The position numbers and the translations under genes are program-made. From assembly GCF_036002945.1 (NCBI RefSeq), contig NZ_CP108529.1, positions 1,674,001 through 1,738,000 of the forward strand: a stretch of DNA of 64,000 bases, written 5' to 3'. Shown piece after piece: positions 8,285-17,899 of the stretch (within the stretch, counting starts at the first letter, position 1; each line of letters starts with the position of its first letter). The notes under the pieces are model-generated. The model had not been told where the DNA came from, did no database searches, and saw nothing but the letters and a program-made list of their open reading frames with translations. The DNA comes from Streptomyces sp. NBC_01224. GTDB taxonomy: Bacteria > Actinomycetota > Actinomycetes > Streptomycetales > Streptomycetaceae.

Positions 8285-8950
8285 TCATGACGTCTGCGGC
8301 GAGAACGGCGCCATGAGCAGCTCCGACAGATGCACCGTCGCCTCTGCTCGGTCGCTGTCGAGCCGCAGGTCGGCCGTCCGAGCCGCGTCATCCAGGCTGC
8401 GGCGACCGTCGCACACCGCCCGCAAGGTCTCGATGCCCGTGGCCAGCACCGCGTCCGGGTGCTCCGCGGTACCGCGGTAGATCCGCAGCGAGGCGTCGGC
8501 GACCTCGGCGACGAACGTGTCGGCGTCAATGCGGAACTCGTACGTGCCGCGCAGCTCGTCGGCGCGTACCGCGTCGAAGGCGGCCTTGATGCTGAGCATG
8601 ATCGAGTCGACGCCCAGTTCACCCTCGACGGGGTGCGGGGCCTGATTGCCCCAGCGCCCGAGCTGGAGCAGCAGGGGCTCCAGCTCGCGGCCCCATTCGG
8701 TCAGTTCGTAGTAGTGGACGCGGGCCGGCGCCCCGAGTTCGCGGCGGTGGACGACGCCATGGTCAGCCAGATCGCGCAGCCGTTGGCTCAGAACGTTCGG
8801 ACTCACACCGGGCAGTCCGGCGAGCAGGTCGTTGAACCGCTTGGGGCCGAGCAGCAGATCGCGCACCACCAGGAGCGCCCACCGTTCCCCTACGACATCC
8901 AGACTGCGGGCCACGCCGCACGGGTTTCCGTAGTTACGCCTGCCGTTCAT
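8285..8950 (-). CDS. HxlR-family transcriptional regulator with C-terminal SCP2-like extension
   Basis: 221 residues. Residues about 8-100 are an HxlR winged helix (CGVARSLDVVGERWALLVVRDLLLG, then SPNVLSQRLRDLADHGVV), and the remaining 120 residues resemble a sterol-carrier-like domain (ADTFVAEVADASLRIYRG). This two-domain form is common in actinobacteria. It is divergent from the PNPOx/DUF899 pair and probably controls it. The ATG at 8950 matches the family N-terminus. Confidence 0.88.
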   Translation of the reverse strand: MNGRRNYGNPCGVARSLDVVGERWALLVVRDLLLGPKRFNDLLAGLPGVSPNVLSQRLRDLADHGVVHRRELGAPARVHYYELTEWGRELEPLLLQLGRWGNQAPHPVEGELGVDSIMLSIKAAFDAVRADELRGTYEFRIDADTFVAEVADASLRIYRGTAEHPDAVLATGIETLRAVCDGRRSLDDAARTADLRLDSDRAEATVHLSELLMAPFSPQTS

Positions 8951-8974
8951 GCTTCCACGCTAACAGATCGCTTC

Positions 8975-9006
8975 GCTTTTAGGATGAGAGCTTGTTTTTT
9001 AGGAGT
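8975..9006. promoter_or_regulatory. Direct repeats between HxlR and PNPOx genes
   Basis: TTTTAGGA occurs at 8977-8984 and again at 8997-9004, exactly 20 bases apart (about two helical turns), inside an AT-rich patch between divergent genes. It is a reasonable candidate HxlR site or promoter element, by inference only. Confidence 0.4.
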
Positions 9007-9027
9007 TGATGAATCTAGCGTGGAGCC

Positions 9028-9552
9028 ATGAGCTTCCAGAGAACCGAAGCGGCGAACCTGCGGCAGGGCGACGTACGACTGCTGGGCACCCCGACAGCCC
9101 AACACCTGCTCACTACCCACCTCGTGGCGCGCCTGGCGTACACCGGCAAGGACGGGGCGCCTCGGTTGATCCCCGTCAACTTCCTGTGGACCGGCCAGGA
9201 ACTGGTCGTCGGAGCATTCGCCGGCACCTACAAGGTCCGCGACCTCGGCGCCCACCCCGACGTCGCGGTCTGCATCGACTCCGCTGATGGCCCGCCGCAG
9301 GTGCTCATGCTGCGCGGCACGGTCACCGTGACCGAAGTCGACGGCGTCCTCCCGGAGTACGCCACGATGCAGCGCGCGGTCATGGGCCCCGAGGCCGGCG
9401 ACGACTACCTGAACGCCATCGACAAACCTGGACTGCGCATGGCCAGAATCGGCCTGCGCCCGACCTGGGTCGGCCTCCTCGACTTCCAGTCCGGCCGACT
9501 CCCCGGCCGCACCCCGCAACCCGTGCTCGCCGCCTTCGGCGTCGGCCAATGA
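9028..9552 (+). CDS. Pyridoxamine 5'-phosphate oxidase (PNPOx-like) family protein
   Basis: 174 residues with the PNPOx split-barrel pattern: HLVARLAYTGKDGAPRLIPV for the first strands, then ELVVGAFAGTYKVRDLGAHPDVAV and MLRGTVTVTEV. Such proteins bind FMN, F420 or haem and reduce small molecules; many are general stress proteins. It starts at ATG 9028, 43 bases before the DUF899 gene, and is probably cotranscribed with it under the divergent HxlR regulator. Confidence 0.85.
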   Translation: MSFQRTEAANLRQGDVRLLGTPTAQHLLTTHLVARLAYTGKDGAPRLIPVNFLWTGQELVVGAFAGTYKVRDLGAHPDVAVCIDSADGPPQVLMLRGTVTVTEVDGVLPEYATMQRAVMGPEAGDDYLNAIDKPGLRMARIGLRPTWVGLLDFQSGRLPGRTPQPVLAAFGVGQ

Positions 9553-9595
9553 CCCGGCACACCCCCCAGGAATCAGAAAACGAAGGCAGAAAACG

Positions 9596-10333
9596 ATGAC
9601 CGCCCAGACAGATCCGACGCCACCACTACCCGCCGTCGCCTCAGCGCGGGAATGGCAGTCCGCCCGCGACGAACTCCTGGCCAAGGAAAAACAACTGACG
9701 CGCGCACTCGACGCGCTGGCCGTCGAGCGCCGACGACTGCCCATGGTCCGGTTCGACGCCGACTACGCCTTCGAGGGCCCACACGGCAAATCCACCCTGA
9801 CCGGGCTCTTCGAGGGACACCGCCAGCTCATCGTCTACCACTTCATGTGGTCCGGTGGCGGCCACTACTGCCCTGGCTGCTCCAGCTTCACCGACAACAT
9901 CGGCAACCTCGCCCACCTGCACGCCCGCGACACCACACTCGCTCTGGTCTCCGATGGCCCCCTGGCCGAGATCGCACCCTTCAAACGGCGCATGGGCTGG
10001 ACCGTGCCCTGGTACTCCTCCCACAACAGCAACTTCAACGCCGACTGCGGAACCGGAGGCGGCTTCGGGCTGAGCGTCTTCCTCCGCGACGGCGACCGCG
10101 TCTACCGCACCTACTTCACCGCGGGCCGCGGCGTCGACCGGCTCCGCATGGACTTCAGCCTCCTCGACCTGACTCCCCTTGGCAGGCAGGAGACGTGGGA
10201 GGACTCACCCGACGGATGGCCCCAAACCGCCCCGTACGCCTGGTGGCGCCTCCACGACGAATACCCCCGGCCAGTAAGACGACTCCAGTCAACGACCCAA
10301 GCGGCGGCCGACAGCTCCTCCCGAAGGGACTGA
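9596..10333 (+). CDS. DUF899 thioredoxin-fold family protein
   Basis: 245 residues. An N-terminal helical region (AREWQSARDELLAKEKQLTR) is followed by the family signature YHFMWSGGGHYCPGCSSFTD, where CPGC sits at the thioredoxin active-site position, and by MGWTVPWYSSHNSNFNADCG near residue 140. DUF899 proteins are thioredoxin-like with no proven reaction. It is second in the likely operon with the PNPOx gene, suggesting a shared redox or stress role. The ATG at 9596 matches the usual family start. Confidence 0.88.
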   Translation: MTAQTDPTPPLPAVASAREWQSARDELLAKEKQLTRALDALAVERRRLPMVRFDADYAFEGPHGKSTLTGLFEGHRQLIVYHFMWSGGGHYCPGCSSFTDNIGNLAHLHARDTTLALVSDGPLAEIAPFKRRMGWTVPWYSSHNSNFNADCGTGGGFGLSVFLRDGDRVYRTYFTAGRGVDRLRMDFSLLDLTPLGRQETWEDSPDGWPQTAPYAWWRLHDEYPRPVRRLQSTTQAAADSSSRRD

Positions 10334-10726
10334 GAAACCCGGCCCCTTGAGCTTGATCCGCTTTGACGGCCCTCGCGGCTGCTAACGACCTCACCCGCGA
10401 TTGAGTTCGGGGCGTGCTGGTCTGGCGGTTCGGCTGGTGGGTGATCAGCAGGCGGCGTTGCGGGCGAGGACGAGGTCGGTGCTGTGCACGCAGGGCCGAT
10501 GCGTTCTCAGACGGCGAGACAGAATACGGCGATCGCGTGATCGGGACGGGACCGGTCGTGGTCGGCCACGGGGGGGGCGGTGCTCCAGCCGGTCCTGTCG
10601 CATGGGGTCGACGGCGAGGCTACGGATCGTGGCCATAGATTCGGGACGCGCTCGGGTGAAGCGGCGGAGCGGTCCACAAGGTGGACCTGTCAGCCGCTGT
10701 GATGATGAGGTTGCGACGATGCCCGC
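10334..10726. other. Intergenic, no gene seen
   Basis: Frames here are arginine-rich shadows without family resemblance. A run of seven G lies near 10570. I see no clear promoter or terminator apart from GC-rich dyads. Confidence 0.4.
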
Positions 10727-11368
10727 ATGACTGATGAGATACGGAAGACATACCTGCAGGCTGCCGAGAAGGCAGTGCACCTGCTGACTACAGAGCAGGT
10801 AGCCCAGTGCTGGGAGGCCGAGTCCGTGCTCCCAGGGATGTCAGTAGGTGGGCTGGCTGGTCACCTTGCGCGTAGCGTCCTCCAGGTCGAATGGTTCCTC
10901 GATGGTCAGGTACTCGGCGCAGAACCGGTGTCACCGGTTCGGTACTACGCTCGGCTCGCCGATACGTCGTTGCCGGGCTCTGCGCTGAACGTCGGGGTGC
11001 GTGCCCGCAGCGAGGAAACAGCCACAGCCGGCCCCGCTGTCGTGGCTGAGCAGACCCAGGCGGCGTGGGTGCGGCTATCGCAGCGGCTGGGCATGGAGCC
11101 GGCCGATCGACGGGTAGCCGTCCTCCACCGGCCGGGAGAGGAGATGTTGCTCGACGGATACCTGCAGACCCGTTGCGTCGAGCTGGCGGTGCACCTCGAT
11201 GACCTCACACTCAGCGTGAACGCACCATGCCAAGTGCCCGATGCTGCGCTCGCCATCGCGGTGGATGTGCTCGTTGCAGCCGCCCGGGATCGGCACGGTG
11301 ACCAAGCCGTGTTGCATGCGCTCGCCAGACGTGAGCGTGACGTTGATCAGGCCCTGCGCGTGCTGTAG
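10727..11368 (+). CDS. Maleylpyruvate isomerase N-terminal domain (DinB-like) protein
   Basis: 213 residues of the mycothiol-dependent maleylpyruvate isomerase/DinB four-helix type: TYLQAAEKAVHLLTTEQVAQ, then MSVGGLAGHLARSVLQVEWF with the first metal-binding His, and later TRCVELAVHLDDL with the HxxD pattern. Members use a metal and mycothiol to isomerise or detoxify small electrophiles. The substrate is unknown. It stands as a single gene, just upstream of an IS nest. Confidence 0.8.
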   Translation: MTDEIRKTYLQAAEKAVHLLTTEQVAQCWEAESVLPGMSVGGLAGHLARSVLQVEWFLDGQVLGAEPVSPVRYYARLADTSLPGSALNVGVRARSEETATAGPAVVAEQTQAAWVRLSQRLGMEPADRRVAVLHRPGEEMLLDGYLQTRCVELAVHLDDLTLSVNAPCQVPDAALAIAVDVLVAAARDRHGDQAVLHALARRERDVDQALRVL

Positions 11369-11528
11369 TTCTACCGCACTACAAGCTGCGACCTGGGCCC
11401 ATACCAGGCTTGTGCTCCTAATTTGGCGTCATGGTGACAGCCCAGAGCGGAAATCTTCCCGGTTGACGAGATGAGCCGAGGGCGTAATCAGTCCGGTCTG
11501 GCCCGGTGGACTCGGTCCGCACGCGCAC

Positions 11529-11585
11529 GACGCGGCCCCTGATGATCAAGGTGTCTGAAGCCGTTGATCGCACAGGGGCCGCGTC
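11529..11585. promoter_or_regulatory. 13-bp inverted repeat upstream of ISAs1 transposase
   Basis: GACGCGGCCCCTG at 11529-11541 is exactly complementary to 11573-11585; the second arm ends four bases before the start ATG at 11589. Such a structure would occlude the ribosome site and limit translation, a common transposase control. That role is an inference. Confidence 0.5.
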
Positions 11586-11588
11586 CGT

Positions 11589-12103
11589 ATGCCAGATTCT
11601 ACGATTGAAATCCTCTCCTGCCACCGTGATTGCATCGCGAACGCAGACGCCGCCGAGGCGGTGCCGCTGACCGAACTGGCCGACGTGCTGGACGCCCTGC
11701 CCGATCCCCGACGCCGTCAAGGCCGCCGCTACCGGCTCGGCGCACTGCTGGCCTTGCGTACAGTCGCTGTACTCGGTGGCGCCTCCACGCTGGTGGCGAT
11801 CGCCCGGTTCGCGGCGGCCCTCCCGCCCGAGATCCGCGCCGGTGGCCCAGCCCCAGGCGCTGCGCGGCTCGCGCACCGTCACCAGCACCGCGATCCACCT
11901 GCTCCCAGCCGCAGTCCATGGCGAGCGCACCGTCATCGCCCAGCGCCAGGTGGACTCAAAGAGTAACGAGATCACGGCCTTCCAGCCGCTGTTGGCCCCG
12001 ATAGATCTCACCGACAGTGTGTTGACCTTCGACGCGCTGCTGACGCAGACCAGCCACGCACGCTTCCTCGTTGAGGAGAAGGAGGCGCACTACATCGCCC
12101 TAG
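11589..12103 (+). pseudogene. ISAs1-family transposase, 5' part
   Basis: It begins at ATG 11589. The N-terminal part has the ISAs1 signature LPDPRRRQGRRYRLGALLAL. An internal deletion and frame change near 11835-11870 then joins directly to GSRTVTSTAIHLLPAA, removing the segment that should hold the catalytic AVDGK region. The gene continues VIAQRQVDSKSNEI to EKEAHYIAL, where it is cut at 12103 by an IS4-like element. The 3' half resumes at 14834. It was defective before the later insertions, or was deleted afterwards. Confidence 0.8.
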
Positions 12104-13590
12104 ATGCAATACCGGTGACTTTGAGAGTGTCGGCTCGTTGTGTTGGGTGTGCCAAGGCCGGGACAGGTGAAGTCGGTCGGGGGTGAGCGGTTTTCGGATC
12201 GCATCGCTCTCGGAGTGTTAACGCGCGCGTTTACGCCGGATCTGGTGGACGAGGTGGTGGCGGAGTGCGGGCGTGTTGAGCAGCGTCAGCGGCTGCTTCC
12301 GGCACGGGTGGTGGTGTATTTCGTGCTGGCGATGTGCCTGTTTTCGGGGCAGGGGTATGAGGAGGTCGGGCGTCTTCTCACGCAGGGTCTGGAGCGCCAG
12401 GGCCGCTGGGCAGAGGGGTGGCGGGTGCCTACGAGCGGAGCGATTGGGCGGGCGCGGCTGCGGCTGGGGCCGGAGGTGCTGAAGGTGTTGTTCGCCCGGG
12501 TGTGCCGGCCGGTGGCCGTCCCGGGGTCGCGGGGCGCCTGGTTTCGGGGGCTGCGGTTGGTGGCTGTGGACGGGACGACGTTCGATCTGCCGGACACGGA
12601 GGCGAATGCCGGGTTTTTCGGGCGTCCGGGGACCGGCCGTGGTCAGGGCAGGAGTGCGTATCCGCAGGCCAGGGTTGCGGCTCTGGTCGAGTGCGGCACT
12701 CATGCGGTCTTTGCTGCCGAGGTCGGTCCGCTGGCGGTGCACGAGACCGTGCTGGCCGGGCGCCTGTTCTCGTCGTTGACCGGGGGATGCTGCTGATGGC
12801 AGACCGAGGGTTCCTCGGATTCGACCTGTGGCGGGCCGCCGCGGCAACCGACGCCGACCTGCTCTGGCGGGTCAGGAGCAACGCGGTGCTGCCTGTGGTG
12901 ACGTTGCTGCCCGATGGCTCCTACCTGTCGGAGATTGTCGCCGCCCGTGACAGGAACCGGCGGGCCGACCCGGCCCGTGTCCGCGTCATCGAGTACACCC
13001 TTGGCCCACGCGGGAAGGACGCCACCGTCTACCGGCTGGTCACCACCCTCCTCGACCCGGACACCGCGCCGGCGGCGGAACTTGCCGCGCTCTACGCCGA
13101 ACGCTGGGAGATCGAGACCACCCTGGACGAGATCAAGACGCACCTGGGCGGGCCACGTCTGGTCTTGCGCTCCCAGCACCCGGCCGGGGCCGAGCAGGAG
13201 ATCTTCGCATTCCTCCTCGTTCACCATGCCGTGCGGGACCTCATGCACGAAGCCGCACGACAGGAGGGACACGATCCGGACCGGATCTCCTTCACCCGCG
13301 CCGTGCGCGTTGTCCGCCGCCAGGTCACCGCCCAGGCGGGTCTTTCCCCCCTCCCGACTCACGCGGGCCCTCGCGCAGACTCTGCTTGAAATCGGTCAAC
13401 GGCTCCTGGAACCACGGCGGTTACACTCCAATCCCCGTGTCATCAAACGCAAGATGTCCAACTGGGCCCTCAAACACACCGAACACAACAATCAGCCCCG
13501 GCCGGACACCCCAGTCGTCACCCTCGTCGGACCCACCAAACCAGCCCCGACCTCCCGGAAAAAGACCTAAATCACCGGTATTGCATCTAG
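12100..13590. mobile_element. IS4-like insertion sequence with CTAG target duplication
   Basis: The element spans 12104-13586 (1483 bp). Its ends are perfect 15-bp inverted repeats ATGCAATACCGGTGA / TCACCGGTATTGCAT. Both ends are flanked by CTAG (12100-12103 and 13587-13590), a four-base target duplication. It interrupts the ISAs1 transposase in the same orientation. Confidence 0.85.
12140..13570 (+). pseudogene. IS4-family transposase, two frameshifts
   Basis: Frame one (12140-12790) carries an N-terminal region with LPARVVVYFVLAMCLF, the first catalytic Asp in VAVDGTTFDLPDT and HETVLAGRLFSSLT. A one-base loss near 12780 moves to frame two, which has GMLLMADRGFLGFDLW (second Asp) and YAERWEIETTLDEIKTHLGG (YREK-type Glu region). 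A second slip near 13345 leads to RLTRALAQTLLEIGQRLLEP and the basic C-terminus. The DDE residues are present, but the protein cannot be made in one piece without correcting two indels. Confidence 0.75.
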
Positions 13591-14835
13591 TAGCGTGTCG
13601 CCGCTTAGTTATGGTGCACCTGACTGGGAGGTTGGTGTCTGGCAGATTCCTTCCCCTTTGCCAGATAGGACTGTTGTTGTGGGTTCGCAGAAGAAGCGGC
13701 CGGTCAGGTTGACCGCGCAGGATCGCGAGGAGTTGGTCCGGGTGACCACGACAGGTGTTCGTGGGGCCTCGATGATCATGCGTGCGCGGGTGCTGCTTGC
13801 GCTGGATACCTCGGCGGGTGAGGCGGATCCCAAGGAGGTGATCGCGGCCCGGCTCGGCGTCTCCGGTGAGACGTTGCGGCTGGTCGCCAAGCGTTTCGCC
13901 GAGACCGGTGGCGATGTTCACGCCACGATCGCGCGGAAGAAGCGCGACCTCCCACCGGTGCCCTCGCCGGTGACCGGTGAGGTCGAAGCCCGCCTGATCG
14001 CGATGGCGTGCTCACAGCCACCCCAAGGCCATGCCCGGTGGTCGCTGCGGCTGCTGGAGAAGCACGTCGCGCTGGTCGAGGACATCCCCGATCTGGACCA
14101 CTCCACCATCGGGCGGGTCTTAAAAAACGGAACTGCGTCCTCACCTGAAGAAGTGCTGGACCATCCCACCACGAGCGAACGCGGAGTTCGCGGCCCGGAT
14201 GGAAGACGTGCTGGCCGTCTACGCCCGGCCCTATGACCCGGCACGTCCGGTGGTGTGCATGGACGAGAAGCCCTACCAGCTCCTCGACCATGCCCGCGAC
14301 CCGCTCCCGGCCCGCCCTGGTCACGACGCCTGCCAGGACAGCGAGTACATCCGCTGCGGCACGTGCTCGATCTTCGTGTGGGTCGAACCCCTGCGCGGGT
14401 GGCGTCGAGTTCAGGCACTGTCCCAGCGGACCCGGATCGACTGGGCCGGCCAGGTCAAGCAGCTGCTGAGCGTGGATTACCCCGACGCCGAGGCCGTGGT
14501 GCTGGTGATGGACAACCTCAACACCCACGGCATCGCCTCACTGTACGAGGCATTCGAACCAGAAGAGGCCTTCGCCCTGGCCCAACGCCTCGAGATCCAC
14601 CACACGCCCAAACACGGGTCATGGCTCAACATCGCCGAGATCGAACTCTCCGCGCTGACCCGGCAATGTCTCGACCGCCGGATCGGCGACCTCGACATCC
14701 TCAACACTGAACTCTCGGCCTGGCAGAACGCCACCAACACCGAACAACGCCACGTGGACTGGCAGTTCACCACCCACGACGCACGCATCAAACTGCGCCA
14801 CCTCTATCCCAAAAATTAGCTGCGACGGTCTACTA
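13588..14835. mobile_element. IS630-family insertion sequence nested in the IS4 target duplication
   Basis: The element spans 13590-14833, flanked by TA (13588-13589 and 14834-14835). Left end GTAGCGTGTCGCCGC and right end (reverse) GTAGACCGTCGCAGC are imperfect inverted repeats. TA insertion is the hallmark of IS630/Tc1 elements. Removing it restores CTAGTC, and removing the IS4 element as well restores an uninterrupted ISAs1 frame. Confidence 0.85.
13679..14819 (+). pseudogene. IS630-family transposase, split by a frame change at an A6 run
   Basis: From GTG 13679 the N-terminal half encodes a helix-turn-helix region (EVIAARLGVSGETLRLVAKRF) and WSLRLLEKHVAL. At the run of six A (14122-14127) the frame must change to read [19 protein letters not shown], then the DDE domain: [28 protein letters not shown] and [17 protein letters not shown]. 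Catalytic Asp, Asp and Glu are all visible. Some IS630 elements use frameshifting at A-runs, so this may be recoding rather than damage; the shift needed here is +1 or -2. Confidence 0.7.
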
Positions 14836-15345
14836 GTCAAGGACAATCACCCCACCCTGCGGGTATTGCTGAAGAAGCTGCCCTGGCGGGAGGTGCCGCT
14901 GCTGGACAAGACCCGTGCCACCGCGCACGGACGCGACGAGATCCACCGCCTGAAGGCTGCCACCGTCGCCGGGCTGCCCTTCCCGCGCGCCGTCCAGGCC
15001 CTGCAAGTCGTCCGGCGCCGCCGCAACGTGCGTACTGGCAAGGTCACCCTCGAACGCATCTACGCGGTCACCAGCCTGACGGCCGAGCAGGCTACTGCTG
15101 CCCCACTCGCTGCCCTCGTTCGCGGGCACTGGCACATCGAGGCCTTGCACCACATCAGAGACCTGACCTTCACCGAGGACGCCTGCCGAGTCCACACCGG
15201 CACAGCACCCCGAGCCCTGGCAACCTTCCGCAACCTCGCGATCGCTCTGACCAACCTCACTGGCTGGACCAACCTCGCCGCCACTGTTGATCACTACCGG
15301 TCACGCCCTGACCGCGCACTCGACCTGATCAAGCCCGACAGCTGA
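14834..15345 (+). pseudogene. ISAs1-family transposase, 3' part
   Basis: It resumes exactly where the 5' part stopped: [20 protein letters not shown], then [33 protein letters not shown] with the catalytic Glu region, [20 protein letters not shown] and [12 protein letters not shown], ending with TGA at 15343-15345. This half is intact. It shows that the two nested elements inserted cleanly. Confidence 0.8.
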
Positions 15346-15362
15346 GAACGCTCACGCCCTGG

Positions 15363-16278
15363 CTGTGCACGCGGCGGGGGGCCTCTTGGCAGCACGGTCG
15401 GAGATCAGGGCAGGCGGCGATGGCCCGCTGGGTCTCGGGGAAGGTCTCGCGGCGTCCGGTGAACCGCCTTATCGGGGCCCACTTCCGCAGCTCGGCATTG
15501 GTGTGCTCGGCGCAGATCCGGGCCGAGGACTGCCGTCGTCTCGCCTCGCGCCAGGCGTACTTGTCGCCATCGCAGGTGCCCTCCTTCGGTTTCTTCAGCG
15601 GCGCGGTGACCTGGCCGGGAAACTCCTTGGCCAGGCCCTGGTAGCCGGAGTCGACCTTCGCCCTCACGCCGGGACGGGTCCTGAACTGCTCGGCGATGCC
15701 CTCGGTGCGCACGGCGGTCTGGTCGTGCATCCGGCCGGGCCGTTCCGCCCCGGAGTAGAGCAAGCGGCCCTGACCGTCGCTGAACGTGGTGGTCTTGATG
15801 GTGTTCTGCTTGCGCTTGCCCGAGACGAACGCCCGGCGCCCAGGGCGGCCAGCCTTCGGACGGCGGACCTGGGTCTTTGCACCGTCGAGCCGCAGCTCGA
15901 TGTTCTCGGCCTCCGCGTAGGCGAACACGTCCTCCAGGGTGCGTAAGCGTAGGCCGGGCCGGTCGGGGACGGCGAAGCCGCGGGCCGCGAGCAGGGGCCG
16001 GACCTCACCGATCGCCCGCCCGATGGTCGAGGAACCGACATCGTAGATGACGGCGAGGGCGTCCTGGGGCAGGCCGGTACGCAGGTAGGCCAGCGTGATC
16101 ACCAGCCGGTCGCGGAAGGCGAGTTCGTACGTCGGGCCAGCCCCGGCCCGACGGCGGCGGCCGTGCCCGCGCCGGTCGTGACGCTCGCTCTCGCACCGTG
16201 ATTCCCCCCCGGTTCGAGCTCGTCGAGCAACTCGCCGAAGTGTTGGCGGCTCACGCCGCAGAAGGCAGGATGAGACAA
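15363..16278 (-). pseudogene. IS5-family (HTH + DDE_Tnp_4) transposase, frameshifted
   Basis: Reading starts plausibly at TTG 16278 (SHPAFCGVSRQHFGELLDEL). At a run of seven G (16204-16210 region) the frame must change to continue TYELAFRDRLVITLAYLRTG, then GSSTIGRAIGEVRPLL (helix-turn-helix), LDGAKTQVRRPK (first Asp), SGKRKQNTIKTTTF, VDSGYQGLAKEF (second Asp) and HTNAELRKWAPIRRFTGRRE (Glu). A second frame change precedes the C-terminus. An eight-G run would restore the first junction, so this is either slippage-based recoding or loss of function. Confidence 0.7.
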
Positions 16279-16459
16279 GGCCCGCGCGGGCCCACTTCTT
16301 GATCACACTCGAAGAACCCGCGCGGCCCTCGTCATGTCACGGCCCCGCCCCGATCAATCGCGGGGGAACTCGCAACCCCACACCCGATCAACGGAGTCGA
16401 GGCATGTGAGACACGCAACGAAAGCAGCGACAATTTGGGTCCAGAACGATTTCTGTGCC

Positions 16460-16560
16460 CGCGTGAAGGGTTCCTCCGACGAGGCCCCGGTCACCTACGA
16501 GGACCCGCAGACCAAGGAGAAGATCACCCACGGCACGGCCGACGGCCGTAAGGCGTGCCT
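16460..16560 (+). pseudogene. Short coding-like fragment of unknown family
   Basis: The plus strand reads RVKGSSDEAPVTYEDPQTKE and then KITHGTADGRK, which looks like real protein sequence but has no recognisable ends or family. It sits between the IS5 element and an IS481-like remnant. Treat as a possible gene scrap. Confidence 0.25.
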
Positions 16561-16621
16561 TCACCATGTCGCTTCTGTTGGGGTCCCCAGGGTGGCGCCA
16601 GAGGTTCTAGCAGGTCGGCAG

Positions 16622-16661
16622 GCTGTTGCTGTCTGCGACATCTGTCGCGGACAGCAACAGC
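16622..16661. repeat. Near-perfect 19-bp hairpin with 2-base loop
   Basis: Arms beginning GCTGTTGCTGTC and ending GACAGCAACAGC, with the inner halves TGCGACA / TGTCGCG, pair with one G-T wobble around a TC loop. It is not next to an intact gene end. It may be a terminator or cruciform left from a mobile element. Confidence 0.55.
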
Positions 16662-16734
16662 AGCAGCGCTTAACCGGGGAAATGCCGCAGAAGGAATAGG
16701 GTGGCCCCAGTGATGAGCTGCATACGACGAATAC

Positions 16735-16850
16735 GTGCCCCCTGCGCGTTCGACGGCCCCGGAGCCGAGCTCCTCGGTATAGACCAACCGTGAGAACTCA
16801 TCGATCGCTGAGTGCACGAAGGGTGGGGTCGTGGAACCGGCGTAGCCCCA
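16735..16850 (-). pseudogene. IS481/IS3-type integrase-core fragment
   Basis: The minus strand reads PPFVHSAIDEFSRLVYTEEL, the DDE first-Asp motif (D-x-x-S-R-L) of rve-type transposases. Nothing else of the transposase is present on either side. Confidence 0.5.
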
Positions 16851-16957
16851 CTCCGAGCCGGGTCAGGTCCCGGGTCACGGTCCGCCGAGGGCGCAAGTAG
16901 GCGGTGGGGTCTGGGCGGAGTCGCGGCTGGGAGTGTGTTCATCGGTCCCGCGTTTGG

Positions 16958-17866
16958 TCAGCGTGGTCCTCGTATGCTGTCGATGATGCGGGTCCAGTTG
17001 TCGCTGCCATTTCCTTCCTCAATCGCGCGCCGATAGTGGGCCTGCACGGCCAGTGGGAGCGCGAGGTCGAGGCCGAGTGACGTGCTGGTCTCGACGATGT
17101 GGTCGGACGTCGCACCCATCATGGTGACCGTGCTGAGGTCGCCGGGATGCTCTCCAGCATCCAGCGCGGCGCCGGGGTTCTCTTCGCCAGCCCTCAGGAT
17201 GTCGCCAATCGAGTCGGCGGAGGAGAGCAACTCTGGCAGCGCTTCCTTGGCCTTCATTCCTGCGGTGCCTAGCATCGCGGTGGCGTGCATCAGTCCGGAC
17301 AGGGTGGTGAGGAACACCGCGAGCTGGGCTTGATACATCATCTGAGCGAGGCCCGGGTCCTCGCCCAGGTGCTTTGGTGTGCCGAGCAGTGTCAACGCCG
17401 CCAGGTGGCTCTCCATCACCTGGTATCGGCCGCTGTAGTAGACATAGGCTGCCTCGGTGCCGACCATCGGCGCGGGGACCATGACGCCACCGGTGAGGAA
17501 GGTGGCGTCGTGGCCCGCTGCCCAGGTTGCTGCCTCGCGTGTGCGGTCGGGAGTGTCAGAGCTCAGGTTGACCAGCGTCCGGCCGGCGAGCGATTCGGTG
17601 GCGCTGTCGAGGACGTCGTACATCGCCTGGTAGTCGGTGAGGCTGAGGATCAACAGGTCACTCGCTTCGACCGCCTCGCTGGGTGTCGCCGCGAGCGTGG
17701 CTCCGTCGGTGACGACGCCGTCGGCCCGACTGACGGTGCGGTTCCATACGGTGACCGGGTGGCCGGCGGTGAGTAGGGTGCGGGTCATCGCCTGGCCCAT
17801 CGGGCCAAGCCCGATCACGGTGACAGCGCCGTCTTGCCTGGTGGTGCGGTTCTCTTGTTCGTTCAC
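16958..17866 (-). CDS. NAD(P)-binding imine reductase-like protein
   Basis: About 302 residues. The N-terminus VTVIGLGPMGQAMTRTLL is the GxGxxG Rossmann loop, followed by HPVTVWNRTVSRADG (NADP-selecting Arg/Ser region), as in beta-hydroxyacid dehydrogenase and imine reductase proteins. The C-terminal half is helical (QAQLAVFLTTLSGLMHATAMLG). These enzymes reduce cyclic imines or related substrates with NADPH. GTG codons at 17866 and 17890 are both possible starts; I prefer 17866 on protein length although its GGAGG is very close. It is divergent from an HxlR regulator that likely controls it. Confidence 0.85.
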   Translation of the reverse strand: MNEQENRTTRQDGAVTVIGLGPMGQAMTRTLLTAGHPVTVWNRTVSRADGVVTDGATLAATPSEAVEASDLLILSLTDYQAMYDVLDSATESLAGRTLVNLSSDTPDRTREAATWAAGHDATFLTGGVMVPAPMVGTEAAYVYYSGRYQVMESHLAALTLLGTPKHLGEDPGLAQMMYQAQLAVFLTTLSGLMHATAMLGTAGMKAKEALPELLSSADSIGDILRAGEENPGAALDAGEHPGDLSTVTMMGATSDHIVETSTSLGLDLALPLAVQAHYRRAIEEGNGSDNWTRIIDSIRGPR

Positions 17867-17899
17867 CCCTCCATGCTCGGAGAGCGCCACTATTCTCGG

